DNA from: Opitutaceae bacterium
GTDB taxonomy: Bacteria > Verrucomicrobiota > Verrucomicrobiia > Opitutales > Opitutaceae
Direction of reading: 5' to 3'
Assembly (NCBI GenBank): GCA_005799525.1
Contig: SYGN01000049.1
Location: 1 to 41,453 of the forward strand
DNA length: 41,453 nt
The translations under genes were made by a program, and so were the position numbers. Shown one piece after another: positions 33,893 through 41,325 of this stretch (the stretch's first letter is position 1; each line of letters starts with the position of its first letter). The notes under the pieces were generated by a model, which worked only from the letters and a program-made list of their open reading frames with translations, made no database searches and was not told the origin of the DNA.

Positions 33893-34449
33893 CTGAGTCC
33901 CACTTCGCGGCGATCGCGGGCGAACGATTCCGTGCACTTGCGCACACCGATGGTGAGTTGCGCGGAGACCGTGCACGCGGAAATACCGAGGCGAGCGGCG
34001 ATCTCCTTTTGGGACACACCGTAGACTTTGCGCAAGGTCATGACCTCGCGGCAGCGTGCGGGCAGGGACTGGATGGCGATGGTCAAACGTTCGAGTTTTT
34101 CGTGGCGGTCGACGGTCTCGGGAATACCGTCGCTCCCATCCAAGACGTCCAAGGACTCGAAAGACACTAAGGAATCTTCGCCGGAAACCTGGCGGTGCCG
34201 CAGCGTGTCGAGCGCGAGATTGCGGGCCGTGGCGAAAAAAAAGGCTTTGGGCGAGCGCATGGCGGACTGGGCGGCGCGGGCGCGGAGCACGCGGGCGAAG
34301 GCCTCCTGCACGAGATCGTCGAGCTCGACGCCGTGTGGAAACTGGCTGCGCAACCAAGCCCGGAGCATCGGCTCGTGGGGAAGCACGTGGTCGCTGAACC
34401 AGCGGTCGTCGGGGGCTGGCGAAGGATCGGAGGGTTGCTCGGGAGTCAC
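33889..34449 (-). CDS. ECF RNA polymerase sigma factor, FecI/RpoE type
   Basis: A 186-residue sigma-70 family protein of ECF size. Region 2 is at about residues 20-90 (FSDHVLPHEPMLRAWLRSQF, then VELDDLVQEAFARVLRAR and SPKAFFFATARNLALD). Region 4 is at about 115-175 (LERLTIAIQSLPARCREVMT, SQKEIAARLGISACTVSAQL, GVRKC). It should direct transcription of the FecR-receptor-hydrolase operon when the STN receptor is loaded with ligand. The frame opens at a GTG (34449-34447), since no ATG precedes region 2. Its stop overlaps the FecR start by ATGA. No promoter is recognised upstream, where 34450-34630 is unassigned. Confidence 0.9.
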   Translation of the reverse strand: MTPEQPSDPSPAPDDRWFSDHVLPHEPMLRAWLRSQFPHGVELDDLVQEAFARVLRARAAQSAMRSPKAFFFATARNLALDTLRHRQVSGEDSLVSFESLDVLDGSDGIPETVDRHEKLERLTIAIQSLPARCREVMTLRKVYGVSQKEIAARLGISACTVSAQLTIGVRKCTESFARDRREVGLR

Positions 34450-34630
34450 GGGGTGAACCGTGGATTGGCGAGAAGCGCGGGTATGGGCAAGCTCCGGGTG
34501 CCGGGACGACCTCCGGCGGGCCGGCGGGGGGCGACCACGCGGAGCGCCGTGCCGTGGGCGGCGAGTTTATTTTTCGGGCTCGCGGTGATTTCGGGATGGC
34601 GGGCGTGGAAGAGAATCTCAGCAGGGCTCG

Positions 34631-34724
34631 GTAGGAGCGAAGGTCGAGACCCGGCACGCGGCCGAAGTGCTTCTTGTTGTTGGACACTACGGGCAGCCCG
34701 AAATTAAGCGCGGTGGCGGCGATT
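34631..34724 (-). pseudogene. PIN-domain (VapC-like) toxin C-terminal fragment
   Basis: About 30 residues, NDL-stop-IAATALNFGLPVVSNN, then KKHFGRVPGLDL, match the last third of VapC-type PIN ribonucleases. The acidic residue before IAATA and the N-x-K-HF segment are typical. The usual tryptophan codon (TGG) of NDLWIAATA is TGA here. No N-terminal part exists, because the fragment is joined directly to the broken sulfatase at its TSDN motif. It is not functional. Confidence 0.6.
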
Positions 34725-34730
34725 CATAGG

Positions 34731-35541
34731 TCGTTGTCCGACGTGAAGAAAAATAGCGTTTTCGCCGCGAGGTCCTTCGCGTCGAGGGCGTCCATGACTT
34801 TGCCGAGCGCATGGTCCATCTGTGTGATGTTGTCTGGGTGTTTGCTGTTGGGATGGCCGGGATAGAGATCGGAAAATCGCGGGTCGGAGGCGATGGGGGG
34901 CGTGCGGTTCATGCACCCACACCGAAAGTACGAACGGCTTTTTCGGATCGCGGATGTCGCTCAGCCAATGGACGGCGTCGGCCGCCACGCGTTGGGCGGA
35001 GTAACCCTTGGTCGGGCCCACGGGCGTGCCATTGCGGACAAAGTTGTTGGGATTCTCATGGCTCGGGGCGGCATTATTGTGCGTCGCCATCCAGTAGTCG
35101 TCACCGTGGTCGTGCGGCTGGGGAAACCCGGCGGTGTTGAACTGCGGCCGGGAGTTGAGGTGCCATTTGCGACGTGGCAGGTTTCGTAGCCGATAGCTTT
35201 CAGCAGCTTTAGGTGATCTCGGTTTTCCGCAGGTGGGCTTCTTGGTTGCCGTAGAGATGCGTCCACACGCCGTTGCGATTCGGGGTGCGCCCAGTCAGAA
35301 TCGCGGAGCGACACGGCGAGCAGACGCCGGCGGCTGAGTAAAACTGGGTAAACTTCACGCCTTGGGCGGCGAGCCGGGCGAGGTTGGGCGTTTTGATCTC
35401 GGGGTTGCCGTAGGGCGAGGTGTCGCCCCAGCCGAGATCATCGGCGAGGAAGACCGCGATGTTGGGGCGAGCGGGCTCGGCTGCAGCGTGAGTGGGCGAG
35501 AGGGAAAAGAGGAGAAGGAGCGAAATGATGGGCAGGCGCAT
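34731..35541 (-). pseudogene. Broken S1 sulfatase, frameshifted and 3'-truncated
   Basis: The start is normal: ATG at 35541, signal peptide MRLPIISLLLLFSLSPTHAA, metal motif FLADDLGWGD, and the formylglycine signature C74-SPCRSAILTGR. Compared with the intact paralogue at 20930-22330, several bases are missing after LRKTEIT (near 35212), a G is missing in the GKWHL codons (near 35174), and one C is missing in a C-run after HEPHAP (near 34900). Reading continues in three frames through NAAPSHENPNNFVRNG, DAVHWLSDIRDPKKPF and NITQMDHALGKVMDAL to FFFTSDN. There it is replaced by PIN-domain sequence, and the C-terminal third is absent. Three indels plus the truncation argue for real decay rather than one sequencing error. 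It may once have followed the sulfatase at 35586. Confidence 0.8.
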
Positions 35542-35585
35542 GGGAGCCAGGGAGCAGAACAAAGGGCGGAGCGAGAGGGCGAAAT

Positions 35586-36522
35586 TTATTTTTTCTTGAG
35601 GGCTTTGGGCGCGCCAGACGTCTGGCCGGCGGGATCTTCGTTGGGCGTGCCGCGCCAGACGGGGGCGGCGTTGGTGACGTTCCACTTTTCCCAAGCGTCG
35701 GCGAGTTCGCGGACGCGGGCGGGATATTGTGCGGCGAGGTCGCGCGACTCGCCTGGGTCAGTGGCGAGGTCGAAGAGTTGCCAGCTGCTCTGGGTCTTGG
35801 CGTCGAAATCGCGCCAGTCGGCGAGCTTCCATTTGCCGCGGCGGACGGCGCGCTGCGGGCCGAAGCGCCAAAACAAATCGGTGTGCGGTGCAGCGGCGGG
35901 CGGCGTGGCCGACGTGAGATGAGGGAGTAAGTTTACGCCGTCGAGGTCCGCGGGTACAGGTGCGCCCGCGGCGGCGAGTGTGGTTGGCAGGAGATCGAGC
36001 GCGATTATTGGGTGATCCACGGTGCGGCCAGCGGGGATGCGGCTGGGCCACGCAGCGAAGAAGGGGACGCGAATGCCGCCTTCGAGCACCTGGCCCTTGT
36101 CGCCGCGGAACGGCGCGTTCACACCAGTGTTGTAGGCGAAGAACGGCTTGCGACCCGCGCCGCCGTTGTCGCTGAAGAATACGATTAGCGTTTCCTTGGT
36201 ACGGTTGGTTTTTTCTAAGTGTGCGCGGAGGCGGCCGATGGAGTCGTCGAGGCCGATGAGCAGCGCGAGGTAACCTCGGCGCGCGGGATCGGTGATGGCA
36301 GCTGGCGCGCGTGCGGCGACGGAGGGATCGATTTCTAGGGGCGTGTGCACGGCGTTGTAGGCGAGGTAGAGAAACCACGGTCTCGCCGCGTGGCGCTCGG
36401 TGAAGGCGATGGCCTCGTCGGTGAACACGGTGGTCGCAAAGCCGTCGAGCGGTTGCACCTCCCGCCCACGGTAGATTAGATTTTGCGAATTGGCAGTGCC
36501 GAACTTGGACGCGGCGTCGCGG
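35586..36522 (-). pseudogene. C-terminal portion of a second S1 sulfatase, N-terminus lost
   Basis: About 310 residues of a sulfatase, starting around SKFGTANSQNLIYRGREVQP and running intact to the stop at 35586. Visible are AFTERHAARPWFLYLAYNAV with HTPLE, VFFSDNGGAGRKPFF, APFRGDKGQVLEGGIRVPFF, and a Lys-rich end (APKALKKK). The N-terminal half, including the formylglycine cysteine and the first metal motif, is missing. In its place is the start of an SDR gene in a different frame (36529-36771). An open frame runs upstream to an ATG at 36698, but that part is out-of-frame SDR sequence, so the product could not be active. It was probably created by a deletion that removed an SDR 3' end and this gene's 5' end together. 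Confidence 0.78.
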
Positions 36523-36528
36523 CGGAGC

Positions 36529-36771
36529 GCGCTCGACCCGCTCGGCCAAGGCAGGCGCGAGATCGAGGCGATTGACATCATACACGGCGTAGGCCGCCGC
36601 GGCGCCGAGTTCCTTGGCCGCCGCCGCCAGTTCGGCCTCGCGGCGACCGACGAGCACGACCTTGGCGCCAGCCGCGTGCATGGACTGCGCCATGGCAAAC
36701 CCGATGCCCGTGCCGCCTCCGGTGATCAGCACGGTCTCGCCGCGCAAAGAGAACGCGTCGGGAAAGTTCAT
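36529..36771 (-). pseudogene. N-terminal 81 residues of an SDR oxidoreductase (probable fructuronate/mannonate reductase)
   Basis: The frame from ATG 36771 gives a typical SDR start: RGETVLITGGGTGIGFAMAQ (the TGxxxGIG cofactor loop), then AAGAKVVLVGRREAELAAAA and YAVYDVNRLDLA. After ALAERVER (36529) the frame runs into sulfatase sequence and no SDR catalytic Tyr-x-x-x-Lys follows. The start overlaps the uxuA stop by ATGA, the usual place of an SDR-type D-mannonate oxidoreductase partner. Its loss would break the step before UxuA unless another copy exists elsewhere. Confidence 0.75.
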
Positions 36772-37850
36772 TTTTTACCGAGGGATTGGAGGCCGGCCTT
36801 GAGGTATCCCAGTGCAAAGGCCATGCCGGCGTGCCACGGCGCGGCGCAGCTCATCTGGGGCGCGTGGTCGGGGATGATCACTCCTTCGAACTTGTTTTGG
36901 TCGAGGATCGCCAGCACGCGCAGCACATCGATTTCGCCGTCGTCGATGAAGGTCTCCTTGTAGTGCGGCACCTTGTCGCGGACGTTGCGGAGATGGATAT
37001 AGCCGAGGCGGTGCTGCCGGGAATAGCGGTCCACCGTGTCGTAGATGTCTCCCTCGGTCATCTCGGCGAGCGAGCCGATGCAAAACTCGAGCTGGTTGGC
37101 TGGACTCGGATTGAGGTTGATGACGCGCTGATACATCGACGGCTGGTAAACGAGGCGCGGCTGGCCGCGGACGGTCGGCATCGGCGGATCGTCCGGGTGC
37201 AGCGCGAGCCGCACGCCGGCTACTTCGGCGACGGGCAGAACATCGTCAAGGAAACGCTGGAGGCGCGACCAAAGTTGGTCGTGCGTAGCAGGCGGGATGG
37301 TGCCGGTGTCGCGCGACGGGGCGGTCGGATCGACGACCATATTCCACACGAGACCGTTCGGCATCGGCAGGTCGTAAGGCCCCTCCATGCCGACGGAAGT
37401 GGCGCCGCCGCGGGCGTAGTTGCCCTTGGTGCGCCCGGCGACGCCGGCGATGGAAAAATTATAGCCCATGATCGGGATGCCCGCCTCGCCTAGGCGGCGC
37501 ACGATGGTCTTAACATTTTCGATGTGCTGAGCACGCCTTGGGCCGTCGAGTAGAATGTCGCCCCAGTGCGCCGGGTCGAAATTTTCGATCGCCTCGAGCT
37601 TGAGGCCGGCGGCTTCGGTCGCTGCCCGCACGCCTTGCAACTCGGCGAGCGTCCACAGTTTTTCCGGATCGCCGGCGAGGCCCCAGCCCCAATCGGTGCC
37701 GAGAGGCTGGTCGTCGCCGGCGGAGTGGCCCGCCCCGCCGCGGAAGTAATCAACAAGATGCGCGACAATATGGGTGGCGCCGGCCTGCTTCGCGAAGGCG
37801 AAGTTCTCCAGCGTGAGCATATGGCGGTAGAGACCAAGACCGAGTTTCAT
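36768..37850 (-). CDS. uxuA: Mannonate dehydratase
   Basis: A 360-residue UxuA-type TIM-barrel enzyme that dehydrates D-mannonate to 2-keto-3-deoxygluconate in glucuronate breakdown. Motifs are in order: LEAIENFDPAHWGDILLDGP, GIPIMGYNFSIAGVAGR, RLALHPDDPPMP, LEFCIGSLAEM, YIHLRNVRDKVPHYKETFID, then IPDHAPQM and WHAGMAFALGYLKAGL. The histidines, the cysteine and the arginine known to line the active site of this family are all present. Length is close to the family norm (about 350-395). It ends overlapping a truncated SDR start, and a zinc dehydrogenase remnant lies 63 bases upstream on the same strand, so it is the intact survivor of a damaged hexuronate operon. The protein is cytoplasmic. Confidence 0.92.
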   Translation of the reverse strand: MKLGLGLYRHMLTLENFAFAKQAGATHIVAHLVDYFRGGAGHSAGDDQPLGTDWGWGLAGDPEKLWTLAELQGVRAATEAAGLKLEAIENFDPAHWGDILLDGPRRAQHIENVKTIVRRLGEAGIPIMGYNFSIAGVAGRTKGNYARGGATSVGMEGPYDLPMPNGLVWNMVVDPTAPSRDTGTIPPATHDQLWSRLQRFLDDVLPVAEVAGVRLALHPDDPPMPTVRGQPRLVYQPSMYQRVINLNPSPANQLEFCIGSLAEMTEGDIYDTVDRYSRQHRLGYIHLRNVRDKVPHYKETFIDDGEIDVLRVLAILDQNKFEGVIIPDHAPQMSCAAPWHAGMAFALGYLKAGLQSLGKK

Positions 37851-37913
37851 CAGATCACCGTAGACTAGCAGCGATCTCGACGGAAAGTTTTCTCGTCGCG
37901 GTAGTAGCTTCGG

Positions 37914-38768
37914 TCAGCCGATCTCCAAGTGCACTTTGAGCGCGGTCGTTTTCTCCCCGGCGAGCCGCAGGGCGTCGCTGACTTCGGCCAAGGGCAACAC
38001 GCCAGTGATGAGCGCACGCACATCGACGCGCCGTGTTTGCACCATACGGATCGCCTCGTCAAAGACGTTCCCGTAGCGCATCGAGCCGACGAAATTGATT
38101 TCGCGCACCATGAGCTGATTGACCGGCAGCGGAATGTCCTCTGTGCCGAGCGTGCCGATCTGCACAATCGTCCCGCCGGGGCGCACCAGATCGAAGGCTT
38201 GGCGCAGCGCCGCGCGGGCGCCTGCGGCTTCGAACACGACGTCAAAGCCGTCCCCCGTCAGTGCGCGGACTTCGTCGGCCAGCGTCGGCGACGCCGGATT
38301 CACGGTGGCCTCGACGCCGAGTTTGCGGGCGGCTTCGCGGCGCGTGGCCAGAATATCGCTGAGGGCCACGGGCACAGCGCCGAAGGCTTTCGCGGTCATG
38401 GCTGCGAGCAGCCCAACCGGGCCACCGCCAGTCACGAGCACGCGTTTGCCCGCGACGACTCCGGCGCGTTTCACCGCGTGCAGCGCGACCGCCAGCGGCT
38501 CGAGCATCGCGTCGGTGGCGTCGTCCATGTCCGGGGGCAGCACATGGCATTGATCGGCGCGGACGGTGACGAATTCTGCGAACGCGCCATCGGTCGGCGG
38601 CGTGGTGCTGGCACTGCCTAGTATGATGGTGGCACGGCAGAGATTGCCGCGCCCGCTCTTGCAGTAATCGCAGACGCCGCAGGCGCGGGCCGGGTTGGCG
38701 GTTACGCGCGCACCGACCGTCACGTCTTTCACGCCGTCGCCGACGGCGGCGACCTCGGCTGTGAACTC
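37914..38768 (-). pseudogene. Zinc-dependent alcohol dehydrogenase (L-idonate 5-dehydrogenase-like), 5' end missing
   Basis: About 285 residues of an MDR-type dehydrogenase remain: EFTAEVAAVGDGVKDVTVGA, the structural-zinc loop CGVCDYCKSGRGNLC, GAFAEFVTVRADQCHVLP, MLEPLAVALHAVK, the Rossmann loop VLVTGGGPVGLLAAMTAKA, and VFEAAGARAALRQAF. The usual first 55-60 residues, including the catalytic-zinc Cys and the His of the GHE motif, are absent. Homology stops at 38768, where GHE should precede FTAEV, and the next bases hold a small palindrome (38781-38799). A GTG at 38843 could start an odd N-terminus, but a catalytic zinc could not be bound. It was probably part of the uxuA operon, acting on idonate or gulonate. 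Confidence 0.75.
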
Positions 38769-38870
38769 GGAAGGGCAAACAGGGTCACGTATTGACCCTT
38801 GACACCACGGCCTTGAACGAATCTGCAATCGCCCCGCCGACACCGTCGGAACCGCCGCACAAACTGACTG

Positions 38871-38894
38871 GGTTCGATCCGGCGAGATAGGTGA
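38871..38894. repeat. 24-base direct repeat, copy 1
   Basis: GGTTCGATCCGGCGAGATAG plus GTGA is identical at 38871-38894 and 39793-39816. This copy lies near the truncation point of the dehydrogenase gene. The stretch 38779-39210 otherwise shows a 7-bp palindrome (AGGGTCA-CGTAT-TGACCCT, 38781-38799) and no convincing gene. Confidence 0.7.
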
Positions 38895-39210
38895 TACTTA
38901 ATCGGGGGAGAGAGGACGGCAAAAGGAGTCAAACTGTGCACTTTGCACTGGGTGATTCGCTGTGAAGCAGCTGCGCAGGACACCCCCAGCTGCGAGCCGC
39001 TATCATCAGACGGGTGGAGAGGGATACCTCGATCCACCGGAGGGTCCGAAATCACGCGACGAGGGCGTCGCGTCTCCAGCGTGGACGTGGCTTCGCCAGC
39101 GGCGGCGATGCGGTTCAGAACGTGCCCTTGAGGCCCACGGTCCGGAGGGAGCCGAATTCGGCGCGTTGGCGGAATTGGGCGGCGGCGGGCATAGCGACCA
39201 AAAGAAAAAC

Positions 39211-39511
39211 TCAGTTCGTCAGGCGATGCCGCCAGTAACTTGGCGGCTGCTTAAAGTGCATCGCCGCGAGCACCCAGACGTGACCGGGTTTGACGACGTA
39301 GATGACGGCTTAAGGAAACGGTCGCCGGAAGTGCCGCCGGGCCCGCGGCGGACGGTAGATGCGCAGTAGCGTGGGCGCGTTCGATCTCGGCGACCAGTTC
39401 GTCGGTATGTCGGTAAAACGCCTGACCGAGGTCGGGGCGCTCGGTCGCGTAGCGCGCTGCCGCTGTCTTGAAGTCGGCCCGTGCCTCCGGGTGAAAACGG
39501 GCGCCAATCAC
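39211..39511 (-). pseudogene. ParE/RelE-type toxin, one frameshift and one nonsense codon
   Basis: Starts at a GTG (39511) overlapping the antitoxin stop by GTGA. The first 45 residues are typical ParE: IGARFHPEARADFKTAAARY, then FYRHTDELVAEIERA. One base then has to be skipped to read PTLLRIYRPPRARRHFRRPF. The expected FPYAVIY reads FP-stop-AVIY (TAA). Translation past it gives VVKPGHVWVLAAMHFKQPPS and YWRHRLTN, the normal family end. Total length is a multiple of three plus one, agreeing with a single indel. With both lesions no active toxin is expected. Confidence 0.78.
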
Positions 39512-39729
39512 AAGCCGACGATCTTGCGCACTTCCGCCATGACCTGCGCGGCGGGGATACTTTTGACCTGGCCGCTCGCCAGTTCGGCGAGCCGCCGGTC
39601 GATTTCACGGCCCCATGCCTCCTCAAGCGCCGGGTCGGGTGCGCTGAATGTATCGATCAACAGCTCGGCCGCTTGCTCGCGGGGCAGTTGGCGTGTCTCG
39701 GCGTAGGGTTCTTTCAGGGTCAGGATCAT
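39508..39729 (-). CDS. Addiction-module antitoxin (RelB-like, TIGR02574 type)
   Basis: A 73-residue protein with the pattern of the small addiction-module component family: LPREQAAELLIDTFSAPDPA, then AWGREIDRRLAELASGQVKS and IPAAQVMAEVRKIVGL. The C-terminal half would wrap the ParE-type toxin encoded next, whose GTG start overlaps this stop. The ATG at 39729 is the likely start. A TTG three codons earlier is possible. The frame is intact although its toxin partner is destroyed, as happens when a toxin decays first. Confidence 0.82.
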   Translation of the reverse strand: MILTLKEPYAETRQLPREQAAELLIDTFSAPDPALEEAWGREIDRRLAELASGQVKSIPAAQVMAEVRKIVGL

Positions 39730-39792
39730 GGACGGCAAGATAGGTCGGTGCGTGCACCGTTCAACTCTCGCGTTCGTGCGAGTGGCACTCCC

Positions 39793-39816
39793 GGTTCGAT
39801 CCGGCGAGATAGGTGA
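39793..39816. repeat. 24-base direct repeat, copy 2
   Basis: Identical to 38871-38894, 922 bases away. The pair encloses the toxin-antitoxin remnant, and this copy touches the end of an IstB-like fragment. Confidence 0.7.
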
Positions 39817-39834
39817 CCTTCATGTTTCCTGACC

Positions 39835-39931
39835 CTTCGGGTAGGCGGCGCAGATAGTCGACGTGGGTCCAGCCTTTGGCGGCGGCGTCGGTGGCGAGCG
39901 CTTCGCACTAGGCGGTGATCGCGGTGAGTTT
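39835..39931 (-). pseudogene. Possible IS21 helper (IstB-like) fragment
   Basis: A short minus-strand frame reads KLTAITA-stop-CEALATDAAAK, then GWTHVDYLRRLPEG. The phrase A-x-G-W-x-H-x-x-Y-L-x-x-L resembles the N-terminal helix region of IstB ATPases of IS21 elements. An in-frame TAG (39910-39908) and truncation after PEG show it is dead. The match is short, so the family call is tentative. The rest of 39730-40053 shows no gene. Confidence 0.35.
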
Positions 39932-40053
39932 ACACCCGTGACCCTTCCTATCAACCCCTCCCGGATCCCATTCTCCCGAGAATCCAGCTTCCTTTCAGCC
40001 GCCGCCCCAGAATCGGATTCTGGCCGTGACAGCAAGAAACCGCTGGCGCGCGG

Positions 40054-40348
40054 TCGCGGATTGGCTCACTTCCAGACCTCTCTGAGCCCCAAAATCCCGT
40101 TCGTTTCCGAGCATTCCTCAACCCCTGGTTGGCCTCCTCTCCAAAATGTCCGATCGCAGATCATGAACACTCTGCAGAAGCTGTTTCTTAGGAGCGTGCG
40201 ATCGCAAATTGGCTCACTTCCGTCTCGCTAGCCGCTCCCGAATGCCCGTTTGTTTCTGAGTATTCCTCTTCTGCCTAGTTGGCTCTTTTTTTAGAACGAC
40301 CGATCGTTATTCATGAACACTTTTCAAATGCTGACTCTTGGGAGTTGG
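40054..40348 (+). repeat. Imperfect tandem duplication (~150-base unit) before the AraC gene
   Basis: Unit 1 (about 40054-40200) and unit 2 (about 40202-40348) align over their length. Shared blocks are TTGGCTCACTTCC (40061 and 40209), CCCGTT-GTTTC-GAG-ATTCCTC, CCGATCG, and TCATGAACAC (40161 and 40311). The offset drifts from 148 to 150 bases. Each unit ends with a small ORF beginning MNT. Confidence 0.75.
40163..40231 (+). CDS. Putative mini-ORF 1 (22 residues)
   Basis: MNTLQKLFLRSVRSQIGSLP plus SR. It shares the pattern M-N-T-x-Q-x-L-x-L-x-S-x-x-S-x-I-G with mini-ORF 2, with both starts in the same place of the duplicated unit. No ribosome-binding site is evident. It could be a leader peptide or simply a by-product of the duplication. 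Confidence 0.35.
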   Translation: MNTLQKLFLRSVRSQIGSLPSR

Positions 40349-40390
40349 GTCAGCTCGATCGGCCTAGCACCGCAGCCCCCGAACACGTGA
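40313..40390 (+). CDS. Putative mini-ORF 2 (25 residues), overlapping the AraC start
   Basis: MNTFQMLTLGSWVSSIGLAP plus QPPNT. Its TGA (40388-40390) overlaps the GTG start of the AraC gene (40387-40389), the same four-base coupling used by several gene pairs in this window. It is in a different frame from AraC. This makes it a candidate upstream peptide controlling AraC translation. Confidence 0.4.
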   Translation: MNTFQMLTLGSWVSSIGLAPQPPNT

Positions 40391-41196
40391 CGCCCGATTC
40401 CACCCTTTCGGCACCCAAAGTCGCCGTCCTTGCGGCGGCCGGCATCGACCGCGCGCTGCTGGAGGAGCTGTTCGATCACACGCCAGACATAGCCTTTTTC
40501 ATTAAAGACGCCGCCGGCCGCTACACCACCGTGAACCACTCGTTGGTGGAACGCCACGGTCTGCACGGCAAGGCGGAGATGATTGGGCGACGTCCCGCCG
40601 ACGTGTGCGTGGGCAGCTTCGGACGCATCCCGACCGAACAGGATGCAGCCGTGCTGCGCACCGGGCGCCCCATCGTCGAGCACCTCGAGCTCCACTGGCT
40701 GCAGCCCCACCGCCCGGTCTGGTGTCTTACGACCAAACTGCCGCTGCGCGATGCGGCGGGAAAGATCTGCGGCCTGATCGGCCTCTCCAAAGACGTGCGC
40801 GCGCCGATTTCTCCGCGGGAGATCCAGCCGGAAATCGCCGCGGCCCTATTGTACTTGGAAACCAACTACGCGGAGCCCATCTCGCCTTCCGCCCTCGCCC
40901 GCCTCGCGCGGGTGCCGCCGGCGAGGTTCGGACGCGCCGTCAAGCGGATCTTCGGCCTCACTCCCGTCCAGTTAATCGCCAAGACGCGCATCGCCGCCGC
41001 CTCGCTGGCCCTCCGCGATACTCCGCGCGCGGTCGCCGAAATCGCGCACGCGTGCGGCTTCTCCGATCACAGCGCCTTCACGCGGGCGTTCCGCGCGGCC
41101 ACGGGAGTCACGCCGACCGAGTTTCGCCAGATGCACCGCACAGCCCAAGCCCGCGGCAAGCCGGAAGCAGTCCGCAAGACCGCGCGGCGGCGTTGA
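40387..41196 (+). CDS. AraC-family transcriptional regulator with N-terminal PAS domain
   Basis: A 269-residue regulator if started at the GTG 40387. Residues about 20-140 form a PAS sensor domain (LLEELFDHTPDIAFFIKDAA, then GRYTTVNHSLVERHGL and GLIGLSKDV). Residues about 155-250 form the AraC double helix-turn-helix: first helix set SALARLARVPPARFGRAVKR, then the classical second-helix signature VAEIAHACGFSDHSAFTRAF with ATGVTPTEFRQ. The C-terminus is basic (KPEAVRKTARRR). The regulated genes are unknown, because neighbours on the left are decayed. A TTG at 40279 would extend the frame upstream by 36 residues of low-quality sequence, while the GTG overlaps a mini-ORF stop, which favours coupling. 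Confidence 0.88.
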   Translation: MTPDSTLSAPKVAVLAAAGIDRALLEELFDHTPDIAFFIKDAAGRYTTVNHSLVERHGLHGKAEMIGRRPADVCVGSFGRIPTEQDAAVLRTGRPIVEHLELHWLQPHRPVWCLTTKLPLRDAAGKICGLIGLSKDVRAPISPREIQPEIAAALLYLETNYAEPISPSALARLARVPPARFGRAVKRIFGLTPVQLIAKTRIAAASLALRDTPRAVAEIAHACGFSDHSAFTRAFRAATGVTPTEFRQMHRTAQARGKPEAVRKTARRR

Positions 41197-41325
41197 CGTG
41201 CGCCGCCCGCTCCGGCTTGGGCGCGAGCGGGTGCGCCCTGGCGGCGGTTGTGCCGACTTCGCCAATTTCGTGCGTTTCCCAGTCAAGATGCTGCGACGCG
41301 AACCGGTTAGACTTGAGCCGTTCCA

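Noticed and set aside
33155-34687. A 510-codon minus-strand frame running through the PIN fragment, antisense-phase sigma sequence and the FecR N-terminus.
   Set aside because: Only its ends match families (PIN scrap, FecR N-domain). The middle overlaps the sigma-factor gene in another frame, so it is a chance read-through.
38871-38894. GGTTCGATCC looked like a tRNA T-arm (possible tRNA fragment or att site).
   Set aside because: The flanking bases do not form the 5-bp T stem in either copy, and no acceptor or anticodon arm can be drawn.
39109-39200. A minus-strand tail reading FGSLRTVGLKGTF before a stop, like the end of a TonB receptor.
   Set aside because: Only about 13 residues match and nothing upstream in that frame resembles a barrel.
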